This document shows, in pieces, positions 7,607 through 15,653 of a stretch of 33,658 nt of DNA (the stretch's first letter is position 1; each line of letters opens with the position of its first letter). Source of the DNA: a bacterium. GTDB lineage: Bacteria; Cyanobacteriota; Vampirovibrionia; Gastranaerophilales; Gastranaerophilaceae. The translations under genes were made by a program, and so were the position numbers. The stretch lies in NCBI GenBank assembly GCA_017480425.1, contig JAFVAR010000038.1, forward strand, positions 1 to 33,658, written 5' to 3'. The notes beneath the pieces are model-generated. The model searched no databases. It worked only from the letters and a program-made list of their open reading frames with translations, and was not told the origin of the DNA.

Positions 7607-9382
7607 ATGAGTGAAGATAAAAAAACATTAATAATTGAAGGTAAAGAAGTTGAGTTTACAAACGAAGCTAATTTACTTGAAGTAATAAGAAAAGCGGGAA
7701 TGAATGTTCCAACACTTTGTTACAGACCTGATTTAACTTCTTTTGGTGCTTGCAGAATGTGCGTTGTTGAAGTTGAATATCCAAATGGAAGAAAAATGAT
7801 TAATTCTTCTTGCACAATGCCTCCTGAAGCAGGTATTAAAGTTCATTTAAATACAGAAAAAGTCAGAAAAATCAGAAAAATGGTTCTTGAACTTCTTCTT
7901 GCAAACCATGACAGAGAATGTACAACTTGTGATAAATCAGGAAACTGTGAACTTCAAAGATATGCAGAAGAATACGGTATCAAAAAAGTTAAGCAATACG
8001 CACAAAGAGAGGTTATGGCTCCGATTGATGATTCATCTTGTGCTTTGGTTCGTGATAATAATAAATGTATTTTATGCGGAGCATGTGTAAGAGCTTGTGA
8101 TGAGCACCAAGGCTTACAAGTTTTGGGCTTTGCAAACAGAGGCAGCAAAACGGTTGTTGAACCTATGGCAGGAAAAGAGCTTGCAAAGAGCGAATGTATA
8201 AACTGCGGTCAATGTGCTGCAGTCTGCCCTACAGGAGCTTTGACAATTAATTCAACTCAGCTTGATGATGTTTGGAATGCTATTACAAACCCTGAAAAGA
8301 AAGTTGTTGTTCAATTTGCACCATCTGTTCGTGTAGCAATCGGTGAAATGTTCGGACTTGAACCCGGGGTAAATTCTACAAAGAAGATTAACGCAGCATT
8401 AAGGAAGATTGGTTTTGATTTAGTGTTTGATACAAACTTCTCAGCAGATTTAACAATTATGGAAGAAGCACATGAATTTATAGACAGACTTCAAAATGGT
8501 GGTAAGTTGCCACTGTTCACATCATGCTGCCCAGGATGGGTTAGATTTTTGGAATTACAGCATCCTGATATGCTTGATCATTTGTCTAGTTGCAAATCGC
8601 CGCAAGGCATGATGGGTGCTATTATTAGAGAATATGTTCCTAAGTATTATGAAGATATAAAATCGGAAAATCTTGTAAGCGTTTCTATAATGCCTTGTAC
8701 TGCTAAAAAATACGAAGCTAAGAGAGAACAATTTAAGATGGCAGACGGAAGACAAGAAATTGACTACGTTTTGACAACACAAGAACTTGGCAGAATGATT
8801 AAAGGCGCAGGTATCGACTTTAAAACTCTCGAAGGAGAAGAGCCGGATTCTCCATTTGGTAAATATACAGGTGCAGGAACAATCTTCGGTGTTTCAGGCG
8901 GTGTTGCTGAAGCTGCAGCAAGAACTGCTTACGAAGTTGTTACTGGTGAAACTCTTCAAAATGTTGTTATTGATGACATGAGGGGCACTAAGAGAGTTAA
9001 GACTGTTGAATTAGATCTTAAAGGAACAAAGATTAAGGTTAAAATCGTGAACACTCTAAGAGAAGCTGAAAAATGCATGAGAGAAATCAAAGAAGGTAAA
9101 GCAGATTATCAACTTCTTGAGGTTATGGCATGTCCCGGAGGATGTATTAACGGCGGCGGTCAACCTCAAAGCTGCAACGATTCAAATATCAAGGAGCTTA
9201 GAGCAAAAGGTTTGTACAAAGATGATGAAACAGGTGAATTGAGAAAATCACATGAAAACCCTGAAATCAAGGATTTGTACGCAAAACACCTTGAAAAACC
9301 AAACTCTCATAAAGCACACGAACTCTTGCATACTACATATGTTAACAAGAGAAACGATTGTTATATCTCTGTCGGAGAATAA
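7607..9382 (+). CDS. hndD: [FeFe]-hydrogenase catalytic subunit, HndD/HydA type
   Basis: The product is 591 residues. ATG 7607 follows AAAGGA; an in-frame GTG at 7577 lies inside the REP and is rejected. In order: a plant-type [2Fe-2S] domain (C38, C49, C52, C69), a His-Cys [4Fe-4S] site (H101, C105, C108, C114), a 2x[4Fe-4S] ferredoxin (C154, C157, C160, C164; C197, C200, C203, C207), and the H-cluster domain with L1 TSCCPGW (305-311), L2 MPCTAKKYE (362-370) and L3 MACPGGC (507-513). A small-subunit-like tail follows (NPEIKDLYAKHLEKP). This is the modular form found in trimeric, electron-bifurcating-type cytoplasmic hydrogenases. The H-cluster needs HydE, HydF and HydG, all encoded just downstream on the other strand. 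A terminator follows. Confidence 0.97.
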   Translation: MSEDKKTLIIEGKEVEFTNEANLLEVIRKAGMNVPTLCYRPDLTSFGACRMCVVEVEYPNGRKMINSSCTMPPEAGIKVHLNTEKVRKIRKMVLELLLANHDRECTTCDKSGNCELQRYAEEYGIKKVKQYAQREVMAPIDDSSCALVRDNNKCILCGACVRACDEHQGLQVLGFANRGSKTVVEPMAGKELAKSECINCGQCAAVCPTGALTINSTQLDDVWNAITNPEKKVVVQFAPSVRVAIGEMFGLEPGVNSTKKINAALRKIGFDLVFDTNFSADLTIMEEAHEFIDRLQNGGKLPLFTSCCPGWVRFLELQHPDMLDHLSSCKSPQGMMGAIIREYVPKYYEDIKSENLVSVSIMPCTAKKYEAKREQFKMADGRQEIDYVLTTQELGRMIKGAGIDFKTLEGEEPDSPFGKYTGAGTIFGVSGGVAEAAARTAYEVVTGETLQNVVIDDMRGTKRVKTVELDLKGTKIKVKIVNTLREAEKCMREIKEGKADYQLLEVMACPGGCINGGGQPQSCNDSNIKELRAKGLYKDDETGELRKSHENPEIKDLYAKHLEKPNSHKAHELLHTTYVNKRNDCYISVGE

Positions 9383-9416
9383 TAAATAGTAAATGGTTGA
9401 TAAATATGAAATTAGG

Positions 9417-9444
9417 AAGCGGGCGAAATTTTGCCCGCTTTTTA
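9417..9444 (+). terminator. Intrinsic terminator of the hydrogenase operon
   Basis: AAGCGGGC (9417-9424), an 8-base loop, GCCCGCTT (9433-9440) and a T-run. The stem is perfect with a GC-rich core. Confidence 0.92.
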
Positions 9445-9462
9445 TTAAAATGCCTAATAATA

Positions 9463-9660
9463 CTATTCATTTATCAATTTAAAATCTTTGACTAATTTAT
9501 CATATAATATTTGGACAAACTCAGGAAAAGTCATACCTAATCCTTCAGCTATTCTCCGGATTGTAATAAACTTACAACCTATCATAAAATTCTCTATTCT
9601 TGAAAGATTGCCGCTATCTATATCAAATTCATAACCATTAGTCGCTAATTCTAAAGTCAT
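9463..9660 (-). pseudogene. Probable remnant of an XRE/Cro-type helix-turn-helix gene
   Basis: The frame from ATG 9660 encodes about 65 residues. The middle part (NLSRIENFMIGCKFITIRRI, then AEGLGMTFPEF) resembles the recognition helix and last helices of an HTH_3 domain. The first helix and turn expected upstream are missing; the segment before it (TLELATNGYEFDIDSG) fits poorly and an in-frame TAG lies just upstream of TTG 9666. No ribosome site is seen. It may be a decayed regulator or a short real protein. It lies between the hydrogenase terminator and hydE. Confidence 0.4.
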
Positions 9661-9693
9661 TTCCAACGTTGTCTTATACTAATTTTTTATAAT

Positions 9694-10677
9694 CTATCCT
9701 TTTCTAAATCCTTTTTCTTTGCTTATGGTTCTTCCGATTGCACGGATTTTGCCTTCAATGCACCCTCTGCATTGTTCAGGGTTTTCATTTATACAAATTT
9801 TTCCTGGGTAGATTTCGTATTTTGCCCGATATTCTTTTGATGTTACGTTTGGCATTACAACATTGGCTCCGCTTTGTAATGCGATTATTCTGCCGTTTGG
9901 ATTAAGCGTTTCCATTGCGGTAGTTGCAGGAATGTTAATATCGGGAAGACATAACCTTGTAATTGCCATAACTTTTAAGGCAAGCCAAAAATCGCCTTTT
10001 GCACAATCTTTTAAAGGGGTTTGTTTGTGAGGAATAAACGGGCCGATTCCTATCATGTCAGCATCCAGTTCTTTAAAAAACAAAATGTCATCAGCAAGTG
10101 ATTCTATTGTTTGATTTGGCAGACCGACAAGACAACCGGTTCCTGTTTCAAACCCAAGAGATTTTAAATTATATAAACATTGTTTTCTGTTTTCATAGCT
10201 GGCATTTGGATGCATTTCTTCATAGAGACGTTTGTCAGTAGTTTCGATTCTCAGAAGATATCTGTCTGCGCCGGCTTTTTTAAACGCTTTAAATTCATCA
10301 TACGTTTTTTCACCGATACTAAGCGTAAGAGCTATATCGTGCTTTTTGATTTCACGGATAATTTCGAGCATTTTGTCAGTGTCATAGAAATTATCTTCGC
10401 CCGATTGCAGGACAATTGTCCTATATCCCATATCTATTGCATTTTTTGTATATAAAAGTATTTCGTCTTTAAGGATTCTGTATCGCTCAATTTCTTTGTT
10501 TTCGCTTCGCAAACCGCAATACTTACACTGTCTTTTGCAAATGTTGGAAAATTCTATAAGTCCTCTAAGGTGTACTTTGTCACCGACATTTTCTTTACGA
10601 ACACGGTTAGCTTCTTTAAATAGCCAATCGTTTTTTGTTTCATCGGATAAAATATTTATGATTTCTTGCTTATTCAT
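9694..10677 (-). CDS. hydE: [FeFe]-hydrogenase maturase HydE (radical SAM)
   Basis: The product is 327 residues, starting at ATG 10677 with GAGGA upstream. It overlaps the end of hydF by 8 bases, so the in-frame TTG at 10683 is not needed. The radical-SAM cluster motif C47-x3-C51-x2-C54 sits in NICKRQCKYC. Other family stretches include LQSGEDNFYD, RIETTDKRLYEEMHP and GIGPFIPHKQTPL. HydE works on the HydG-derived Fe(CO)2(CN)-cysteine synthon on the way to the azadithiolate bridge of the H-cluster. A C-terminal C-x7-C-x2-C (KICINENPEQCRGC) may hold a second, non-essential cluster. It is the last gene of the maturation operon. Confidence 0.95.
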   Translation of the reverse strand: MNKQEIINILSDETKNDWLFKEANRVRKENVGDKVHLRGLIEFSNICKRQCKYCGLRSENKEIERYRILKDEILLYTKNAIDMGYRTIVLQSGEDNFYDTDKMLEIIREIKKHDIALTLSIGEKTYDEFKAFKKAGADRYLLRIETTDKRLYEEMHPNASYENRKQCLYNLKSLGFETGTGCLVGLPNQTIESLADDILFFKELDADMIGIGPFIPHKQTPLKDCAKGDFWLALKVMAITRLCLPDINIPATTAMETLNPNGRIIALQSGANVVMPNVTSKEYRAKYEIYPGKICINENPEQCRGCIEGKIRAIGRTISKEKGFRKG

Positions 10678-11860
10678 TCTCAAATATCCTCAGAGCTCTT
10701 TCTAAAATTCCGTTCATATAAGCGATTGCCATTCCATAATTTACAATTGGAATATTTTGTTCGGATGCTCGCTTAACTCTGTTTTTCATTTCTGCTTCAT
10801 TTATCATACATCCGCCGCAGTGGATAATTAATTTGTATTTGCTTAAATCTAACGGAAATTCTCCGCCTTGAGTAAATTCAAAATCAATATTTTTACCTGT
10901 ATAATTTTTTATCCACATAGGAAATTTTACTGTACCAATATCGTTACACTGCCTGTGATGCGAACAAGCTTCCGATATCAATATTTTATCGCCGTCTTGT
11001 AATTTTGAAATAGTTTTCGCACCTTCTAAAAGTTTATTTAAATTACCCTTGTATTGTGCCATAAGAATTGAAAAAGAAGAAAGTATAATATTTTCAGGTA
11101 CAATATCTTTAACTTTGTTAAAAGCCTGTGAATCAGTAATAACGTACTTTGGAGTGTATGTATTAAGAATTATTTTCAGCTCTTGAATCTGGCAGCAAAT
11201 TGCAGTTGCGTGCGCATCAAGGCACTCCCTTAAAACATTTTGTTGTGGCAAAATAATCCTTCCTTTGGGTGCCGATTCGTCAATAGGAATTACAAGAATA
11301 ACGATATCACCGGCTTTTAATCTGTCTTTAATGATATATTTTTCAACTTTATTTTCACTTGCTATTTTACTCAAAAGCTCACGAAGTTCATTAATCCCCT
11401 CACCGGTTACCGCAGAAACAGCAAGTTCTCCAGCCCCTTGAGGGAGTGGGTTAGGAGGCAGGTATGATTTATTTATAAGATCGCTCTTGTTATAAACAAC
11501 AACATAAGGTAGTTTTCTTTCTTCAAAAAGTTGAATTATTTTTTTATCATATTCATTTATGCCAATAGTTGAATCAACAATGAGAACGGCAATATCAGTT
11601 TTTCCTAATACCTGCATTGTTTTTTCTATACGGAGTTCGCCCAGTTTACCCCCGTCATCAAGTCCAGCTGTATCAATAATTACAACAGGTCCTATCGGTA
11701 GGAGCTCCATTGCTTTTTGAACAGGGTCAGTTGTTGTCCCTTTAATATCAGATACAACAGACAAAGCTTGATTTGTAACCGCATTTACTACAGAAGATTT
11801 GCCTGCGTTTGTACATCCAAAAAATGCAATATGTGGTCGTTCGGATTTTGTAATCTGCAT
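10670..11860 (-). CDS. hydF: [FeFe]-hydrogenase maturation GTPase and scaffold HydF
   Basis: The product is 396 residues. The GTPase domain has G1 GCTNAGKSS (15-23), G3 DTAG (63-66), G4 NKSD (124-127) and G5 SAVTG (149-153). A dimerisation domain follows, then the cluster-binding domain with C299-x-H301 and H347-C348-x2-C351, the CxH...HCxxC signature. HydF holds the 2Fe precursor made by HydE and HydG and delivers it to apo-hydrogenase. Residues 134-145 (YLPPNPLPQGAG) between G4 and G5 look like an inserted repeat (see 11426-11458). ATG 11860 has AGGGG upstream and follows the hydG stop by 14 bases. Confidence 0.95.
   Translation of the reverse strand: MQITKSERPHIAFFGCTNAGKSSVVNAVTNQALSVVSDIKGTTTDPVQKAMELLPIGPVVIIDTAGLDDGGKLGELRIEKTMQVLGKTDIAVLIVDSTIGINEYDKKIIQLFEERKLPYVVVYNKSDLINKSYLPPNPLPQGAGELAVSAVTGEGINELRELLSKIASENKVEKYIIKDRLKAGDIVILVIPIDESAPKGRIILPQQNVLRECLDAHATAICCQIQELKIILNTYTPKYVITDSQAFNKVKDIVPENIILSSFSILMAQYKGNLNKLLEGAKTISKLQDGDKILISEACSHHRQCNDIGTVKFPMWIKNYTGKNIDFEFTQGGEFPLDLSKYKLIIHCGGCMINEAEMKNRVKRASEQNIPIVNYGMAIAYMNGILERALRIFENE
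11426..11458 (-). repeat. In-frame repeat-like insertion within hydF
   Basis: This 33-base stretch encodes PPNPLPQGAGE. It is more GC- and C-rich than its surroundings and contains CCCT-CA-AGGG. Peptides of the type PxPNPLPxGEG are well known as translations of dispersed palindromic repeats. It lies in a surface loop of the GTPase domain, where length variation could be tolerated. Only one copy is present in this window, so its repeat status is an inference. Confidence 0.5.
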
Positions 11861-11874
11861 ATTTTACCCCTATA

Positions 11875-13314
11875 CTAAAATCTAAAGTCTCTGTTTCCTT
11901 TTTCGATTTCTTTAAGGTTATTTTTTAATATGTTTCTGACTGCTTCAGATGGCACATTATTAATTTCTTTTTCGATTAATCTTTCACCAATGGCTTTAGT
12001 TTCAGGTGTTGCATAGTCCATGAGGAATTCTTTTAAAGTAATAAGTGCATTTGGATGGCAGCAATTTTGTATCTGTCCTGTTTTGCACAGTGACATAAAT
12101 CTGTCACCGGTTCGTCCTTCTCTGTAGCAAGCTGTACAGAAAGACGGAATTCTTCCTTGCTCCATAAGCCATCTTACGACTTCATCCAATGTTCTTTGGT
12201 CTGAAACGTCAAATTGTTCCGTATCAACAGGTCTTTCTTCCTGAGTGTACCCGCCAACAGATGTTCTTGAAGCACCTGAAACTTGCGAAACGCCGAGTTG
12301 AAGCAATTTTTCTCTTACAGCCTGTGTTTCACGAGTAGAAATAATTATGCCGGTATAAGGAACTGCAATACGAGTTAATGCAACAATTTTTGCGAATGTT
12401 TCGTCATCAATTCCGTTATCAAAGGCATTTGGGTCAATATCGTCCGCTTTTTTTACACGAGGAACAGAAATTGTATGAGGACCGACTCCGTGAACCGCTT
12501 CCAAGTGTTCTGCATGCATCAAAAGTGCGGCGAATTCGTATTTATAGCGTTCTAATCCAAATAAAACACCTAATCCTACATCATCAATTCCGCCTTCCAT
12601 CGCCCTGTCCATTGCTTCTGTATGGTATGCATAATTATGCTTTGGTCCTGTCGGGTGAAGTCTTTCATAACTTTCTTTGTGATATGTTTCTTGGAAGAGA
12701 ATGTAAGTTCCTATGCCTGCTTCTTTTAATTTCCTGTAGTTTTCAACGGTTGTAGCTGCAATATTAACATTAACACGTCTTATAGCACCATTCTTATGCT
12801 TAATTGAATAAATTGTTTTTATACATTCCAGAATGTATTCAATAGGATTATTGACCGGGTCTTCTCCGGATTCAATCGCAAGACGTTTATGTCCCATATC
12901 TTGAAGTGCAATAACTTCTGCTTTAACTTCTTCCTGAGTAAGTTTTTTACGTGGAATATGCTTATTTTGATGATGATATGGACAATATATGCAGCCGTTT
13001 ACACAATAATTTGAAAGATACAACGGTGCAAAAATTACAATCCTGTTACCATAAAATGCTTCTTTTATTTCTTCTGCAAGTTTATAAATCTTGTTTAAAA
13101 TATTTTTATCTTCGCAAGCCAGAAGAATACTTGCTTCTTCGTGAGTCAAGCCTTTACAATGGACTTCTTTTCCGTCTTTTACCGGTCTTGCTTTTTTTAA
13201 AATATTCTCGATTAATTCTATATTATTTTTGTTTTTTTCTGCATAATCCAGAGTTCTTAAAACTTCTTCGTGACTAATAAATTCTTCCGCTTTTAGTGAT
13301 TTTTTATCGTACAT
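11875..13314 (-). CDS. hydG: [FeFe]-hydrogenase maturase HydG (tyrosine lyase)
   Basis: The product is 479 residues. The radical-SAM motif C104-x3-C108-x2-C111 lies in NYCVNGCIYC. The C-terminal auxiliary-cluster motif is C393-x2-C396-x13-C410 (FCTACYREGRTGDRFMSLC), the mark that separates HydG from ThiH. HydG cleaves tyrosine to p-cresol, CO and cyanide and builds the Fe(CO)2(CN)-cysteine synthon passed to HydE. ATG 13314 has AGAGGA upstream. The order regulator-hydG-hydF-hydE on one strand, facing the hydrogenase operon, makes a complete maturation set. Confidence 0.96.
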   Translation of the reverse strand: MYDKKSLKAEEFISHEEVLRTLDYAEKNKNNIELIENILKKARPVKDGKEVHCKGLTHEEASILLACEDKNILNKIYKLAEEIKEAFYGNRIVIFAPLYLSNYCVNGCIYCPYHHQNKHIPRKKLTQEEVKAEVIALQDMGHKRLAIESGEDPVNNPIEYILECIKTIYSIKHKNGAIRRVNVNIAATTVENYRKLKEAGIGTYILFQETYHKESYERLHPTGPKHNYAYHTEAMDRAMEGGIDDVGLGVLFGLERYKYEFAALLMHAEHLEAVHGVGPHTISVPRVKKADDIDPNAFDNGIDDETFAKIVALTRIAVPYTGIIISTRETQAVREKLLQLGVSQVSGASRTSVGGYTQEERPVDTEQFDVSDQRTLDEVVRWLMEQGRIPSFCTACYREGRTGDRFMSLCKTGQIQNCCHPNALITLKEFLMDYATPETKAIGERLIEKEINNVPSEAVRNILKNNLKEIEKGNRDFRF

Positions 13315-13362
13315 AATTATCCTCTTTTGCTAATAAATAAGTGACTTTAATTTGTCACAATT

Positions 13363-13608
13363 TTACATATTTGAATATACTGTTTTTGCATTAACGTGTT
13401 CTATTTTACCTATTTTCCCCGTAAGTGCGTTTATTGTATCAGATGGAGCATCAAGAACTACGCTAATTATTCTGATATTTTTTTGTTTGTACGGAATTCC
13501 CATTCTGCCTATAATATATTCGGAATATTCAGATAAAATATTTTGTATATTGCAAATAACTGCATCGTTTTCAACGATAATACTAATGATTGCAACTCTT
13601 GTTTCCAT
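13363..13608 (-). CDS. TM1266-type iron-only hydrogenase system regulator
   Basis: This 81-residue protein has the ACT/NikR-C-like pattern of the TM1266 family: METRVAIISIIVENDAV, then YIIGRMGIPYKQKNIRIISV and a C-terminal ALTGKIGKI. The family is nearly always found beside hydE, hydF or hydG and is called a putative regulator; it lacks a DNA-binding domain, so it probably senses a small ligand or contacts a partner. It is the first gene of the maturation operon, 48 bases before hydG. ATG 13608 follows AAGGAG. The ribosome site begins right after a strong terminator (13625-13663). Confidence 0.9.
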   Translation of the reverse strand: METRVAIISIIVENDAVICNIQNILSEYSEYIIGRMGIPYKQKNIRIISVVLDAPSDTINALTGKIGKIEHVNAKTVYSNM

Positions 13609-13750
13609 TATTTTTCTCCTTTTTTAAATAAAAAATGTCGTGCCAGCAAAGACACGACATTTTATAAATGACGTTGACTTTCTGCTCAGGAAGTAACCTT
13701 TACAGTCAGGCACACCTTTATTATTAAATAAATATGCTTATGAAGTCAAC
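13609..13750 (-). promoter_or_regulatory. Promoter and attenuator-like leader of the hydrogenase maturation operon
   Basis: On the minus strand a TTGACT box (about 13744-13749), 17 bases and TAATAA give a plausible promoter. The predicted transcript then has about 50 bases that can pair locally (TGACT with AGTCA, GTAA with TTAC), an intrinsic terminator (13625-13663) and the ribosome site of the regulator gene. A terminator placed between promoter and first gene implies conditional readthrough. No known riboswitch consensus was recognised by eye. The 8-base pair GTTGACTT (13673-13680) / AAGTCAAC (13743-13750) could be structural or a coincidence with the -35 box. Confidence 0.5.
13625..13663 (-). 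terminator. Intrinsic terminator before the maturation operon
   Basis: A perfect 11-bp stem, AAAATGTCGTG with CACGACATTTT, and a 10-base loop; on the minus strand a T-rich tail follows. It lies only about 20 bases before the start codon of the TM1266-like gene. It could end transcripts of the hypothetical gene at 13774-15444, act in attenuation, or both. Confidence 0.85.
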
Positions 13751-13773
13751 CTGCTAAAGTCTAGTATTATTTT

Positions 13774-15444
13774 TTATATATCTTTTCCCATATCAGAAAT
13801 ATCATATTGAACTCCGCAAGGGAAAAGTGTACAGATTATTCCGTTATGATTATGCTGTCCATTGTGAACTTTGCTGAAGGTAATTCGTATAGGAATTGTG
13901 CCCAATATTTTTTGTATATCACTGCTTAAATTTTCCGGTTCAATTAACATTGTCGGAGCGTAAGCAATTTTGTTTTCAAAAGTTCCGTCTTGTAATTTCT
14001 TTTTTTGCATTTTTTCAAAAATCTGAAATTTGCCGCCTTTTATAAATGTTTGTTTTATTGCGTTTTCAAGAGCCGGTATTAAAATTTCGCATTGTTCTTC
14101 AATTGATTTATTACTGTTGAAATCAACAAATCTATCAATAAATCTCATGGCAGAGTGTAATGAAAATAAGTTTTTAAACATACCTGTTGAAAGAACATCT
14201 GCAATTTCTTCCGCATTATTAGTATTAATATTAACATAACCGTGATTTATACGTTTACGTTTAACAAGTTCATTAAGAATGTCTTCTTTTGTAGCTCTTA
14301 CGACACAAGCACGTCTTAGAATATACGGGCTTGGATTTTGGGGGTTAGCTTTTTTTGTTTTTTCGATAAATTTATTAAATAATGAACTAAACCCATTTTG
14401 GACATTTGATAAAGTTCCTGGTATACGTATAATATATGAATCGGACTCGTCTTCAAGCTCTGTTGGTTCTACAATTTCTGATTCTTTTGAAACATCTTCA
14501 GTTTGTTGTTCTGATAATGTTGTTTTTTTTCTGCTTCCATAATTTATTGTATTCAAATCTACGAATCCTACTTGTTTAACTCCGGGAAGTTTACGAGATT
14601 CCGGACTGTCAAATATTTCAGGTTCACTTTTTTGTCCTGTTGTTTCATTATTTTCTGTTACAGATTCTTCTGATATATCCTGAGGTTCATTTTCTTCGTT
14701 TGTTTCGGGGGTTGATACATAAAGACTAAATTCATCAATCACTTCTTCTAAAGGAGTTTCATTAGTGAGTGCTGCGGACATATTTTCTACAAATTTTTGA
14801 GTAAATTCAGCATTATTAAGAGTTTCTCCATTTACATTAAATGATTTTTTACTGCGAATATCAAGACATAATTTTTCGAGTTTTTCTGCATGATTTTGGG
14901 GCAGTGAAAGCATTTCAACAAATGCTTTTAGGTTAGATTCGTGTGCTTTTAATCTGCCGATTTTTTTAGGATATGAAACTTTAACTATATTTGTTTCTTT
15001 CTCAACAACATCTTCTCCGATTATTCTAATTTCATCTTCAGAAATGTTGTCCGGTTCGTTATTTTCAGGTTCAGTTGCTTGTATAATTTCCAACTCTTCA
15101 TCTTCGATATTTTTATCAGCATAATCAGCATAATTTTGTACATATTTTTCTGTCAGATTTTCAGGGCTGTCGCAAATTATGTCTGCATGTTTATTAATTT
15201 CCCCGTCAGCTAAAGCTTTTAATGCACTATATGCTGCTGCCATGAAGGCTCCAAAACCTGCTAAATGTTTTGGGTTATTTAAAATTTCTTTAGCGGCATC
15301 TTGCATTCCGCCTCGGAAAGAAGGTGTTGTGGAAACATAAGTATCTCCGGAGATATTGTTGCTGCGAAATGGTGTAATTCTGTTATTTTGTACTTTTTGC
15401 AAATCAGAAAATTTTAAAATTTGATAATTTGGGGTAATTTTCAT
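13774..15444 (-). CDS. Large hypothetical protein with N-terminal PSFRG motif
   Basis: The product is 556 residues with no recognised family. It begins MKITPNYQILKFSDLQKVQN, has TPSFRGGMQDAAKEIL near residue 42 and a short Ala-rich hydrophobic stretch (GFGAFMAAAYSALKAL, about 68-83) that could be a weak membrane helix. A long acidic, probably disordered region rich in Glu, Asn, Ser and Thr covers about 100-330. A folded C-terminal third (about 350-556) contains KFIEKTKKANPQ, a Lys/Arg-rich segment and HNGQHNHNGIICTLFPCGV near the end. Many proteins of gut Melainabacteria that I recall carry a similar short N-terminal S-F-K/R-G motif of unknown role. ATG 15444 follows AGAAGGA. Confidence 0.85.
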   Translation of the reverse strand: MKITPNYQILKFSDLQKVQNNRITPFRSNNISGDTYVSTTPSFRGGMQDAAKEILNNPKHLAGFGAFMAAAYSALKALADGEINKHADIICDSPENLTEKYVQNYADYADKNIEDEELEIIQATEPENNEPDNISEDEIRIIGEDVVEKETNIVKVSYPKKIGRLKAHESNLKAFVEMLSLPQNHAEKLEKLCLDIRSKKSFNVNGETLNNAEFTQKFVENMSAALTNETPLEEVIDEFSLYVSTPETNEENEPQDISEESVTENNETTGQKSEPEIFDSPESRKLPGVKQVGFVDLNTINYGSRKKTTLSEQQTEDVSKESEIVEPTELEDESDSYIIRIPGTLSNVQNGFSSLFNKFIEKTKKANPQNPSPYILRRACVVRATKEDILNELVKRKRINHGYVNINTNNAEEIADVLSTGMFKNLFSLHSAMRFIDRFVDFNSNKSIEEQCEILIPALENAIKQTFIKGGKFQIFEKMQKKKLQDGTFENKIAYAPTMLIEPENLSSDIQKILGTIPIRITFSKVHNGQHNHNGIICTLFPCGVQYDISDMGKDI

Positions 15445-15580
15445 ATTGTGTCCTTCTACATTTACTTCACAAAATTGTTAAGTCAGGTAAAGATTTCTAT
15501 TTGACTGTTTTTTATAAAAATTTTACAAAAATTAACAAACAAAAACAAAAATTACTTAAAATTTATATTCCTATCTTTCT

Positions 15581-15608
15581 TTGCTTTTGAACATGTTGGA
15601 TGTACAAT
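15581..15608 (+). promoter_or_regulatory. Candidate promoter of the pyruvate oxidoreductase gene
   Basis: TTGCTT (15581-15586), 16 bases, TACAAT (15603-15608). The predicted start near 15615 leaves a leader of about 40 bases. The region 15445-15580 is AT-rich and holds the divergent promoter area of the gene on the other strand. Confidence 0.45.
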
Positions 15609-15653
15609 TTATGTATATAGTACTCAAAATGAGTAATGAAAGGGAGATATAAA

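Noticed and set aside
13640-13750. Known riboswitch class in the maturation-operon leader (cobalamin-like GACTGTAA was considered)
   Set aside because: The rest of the cobalamin core is missing and the element is too short; no other class fitted by eye.
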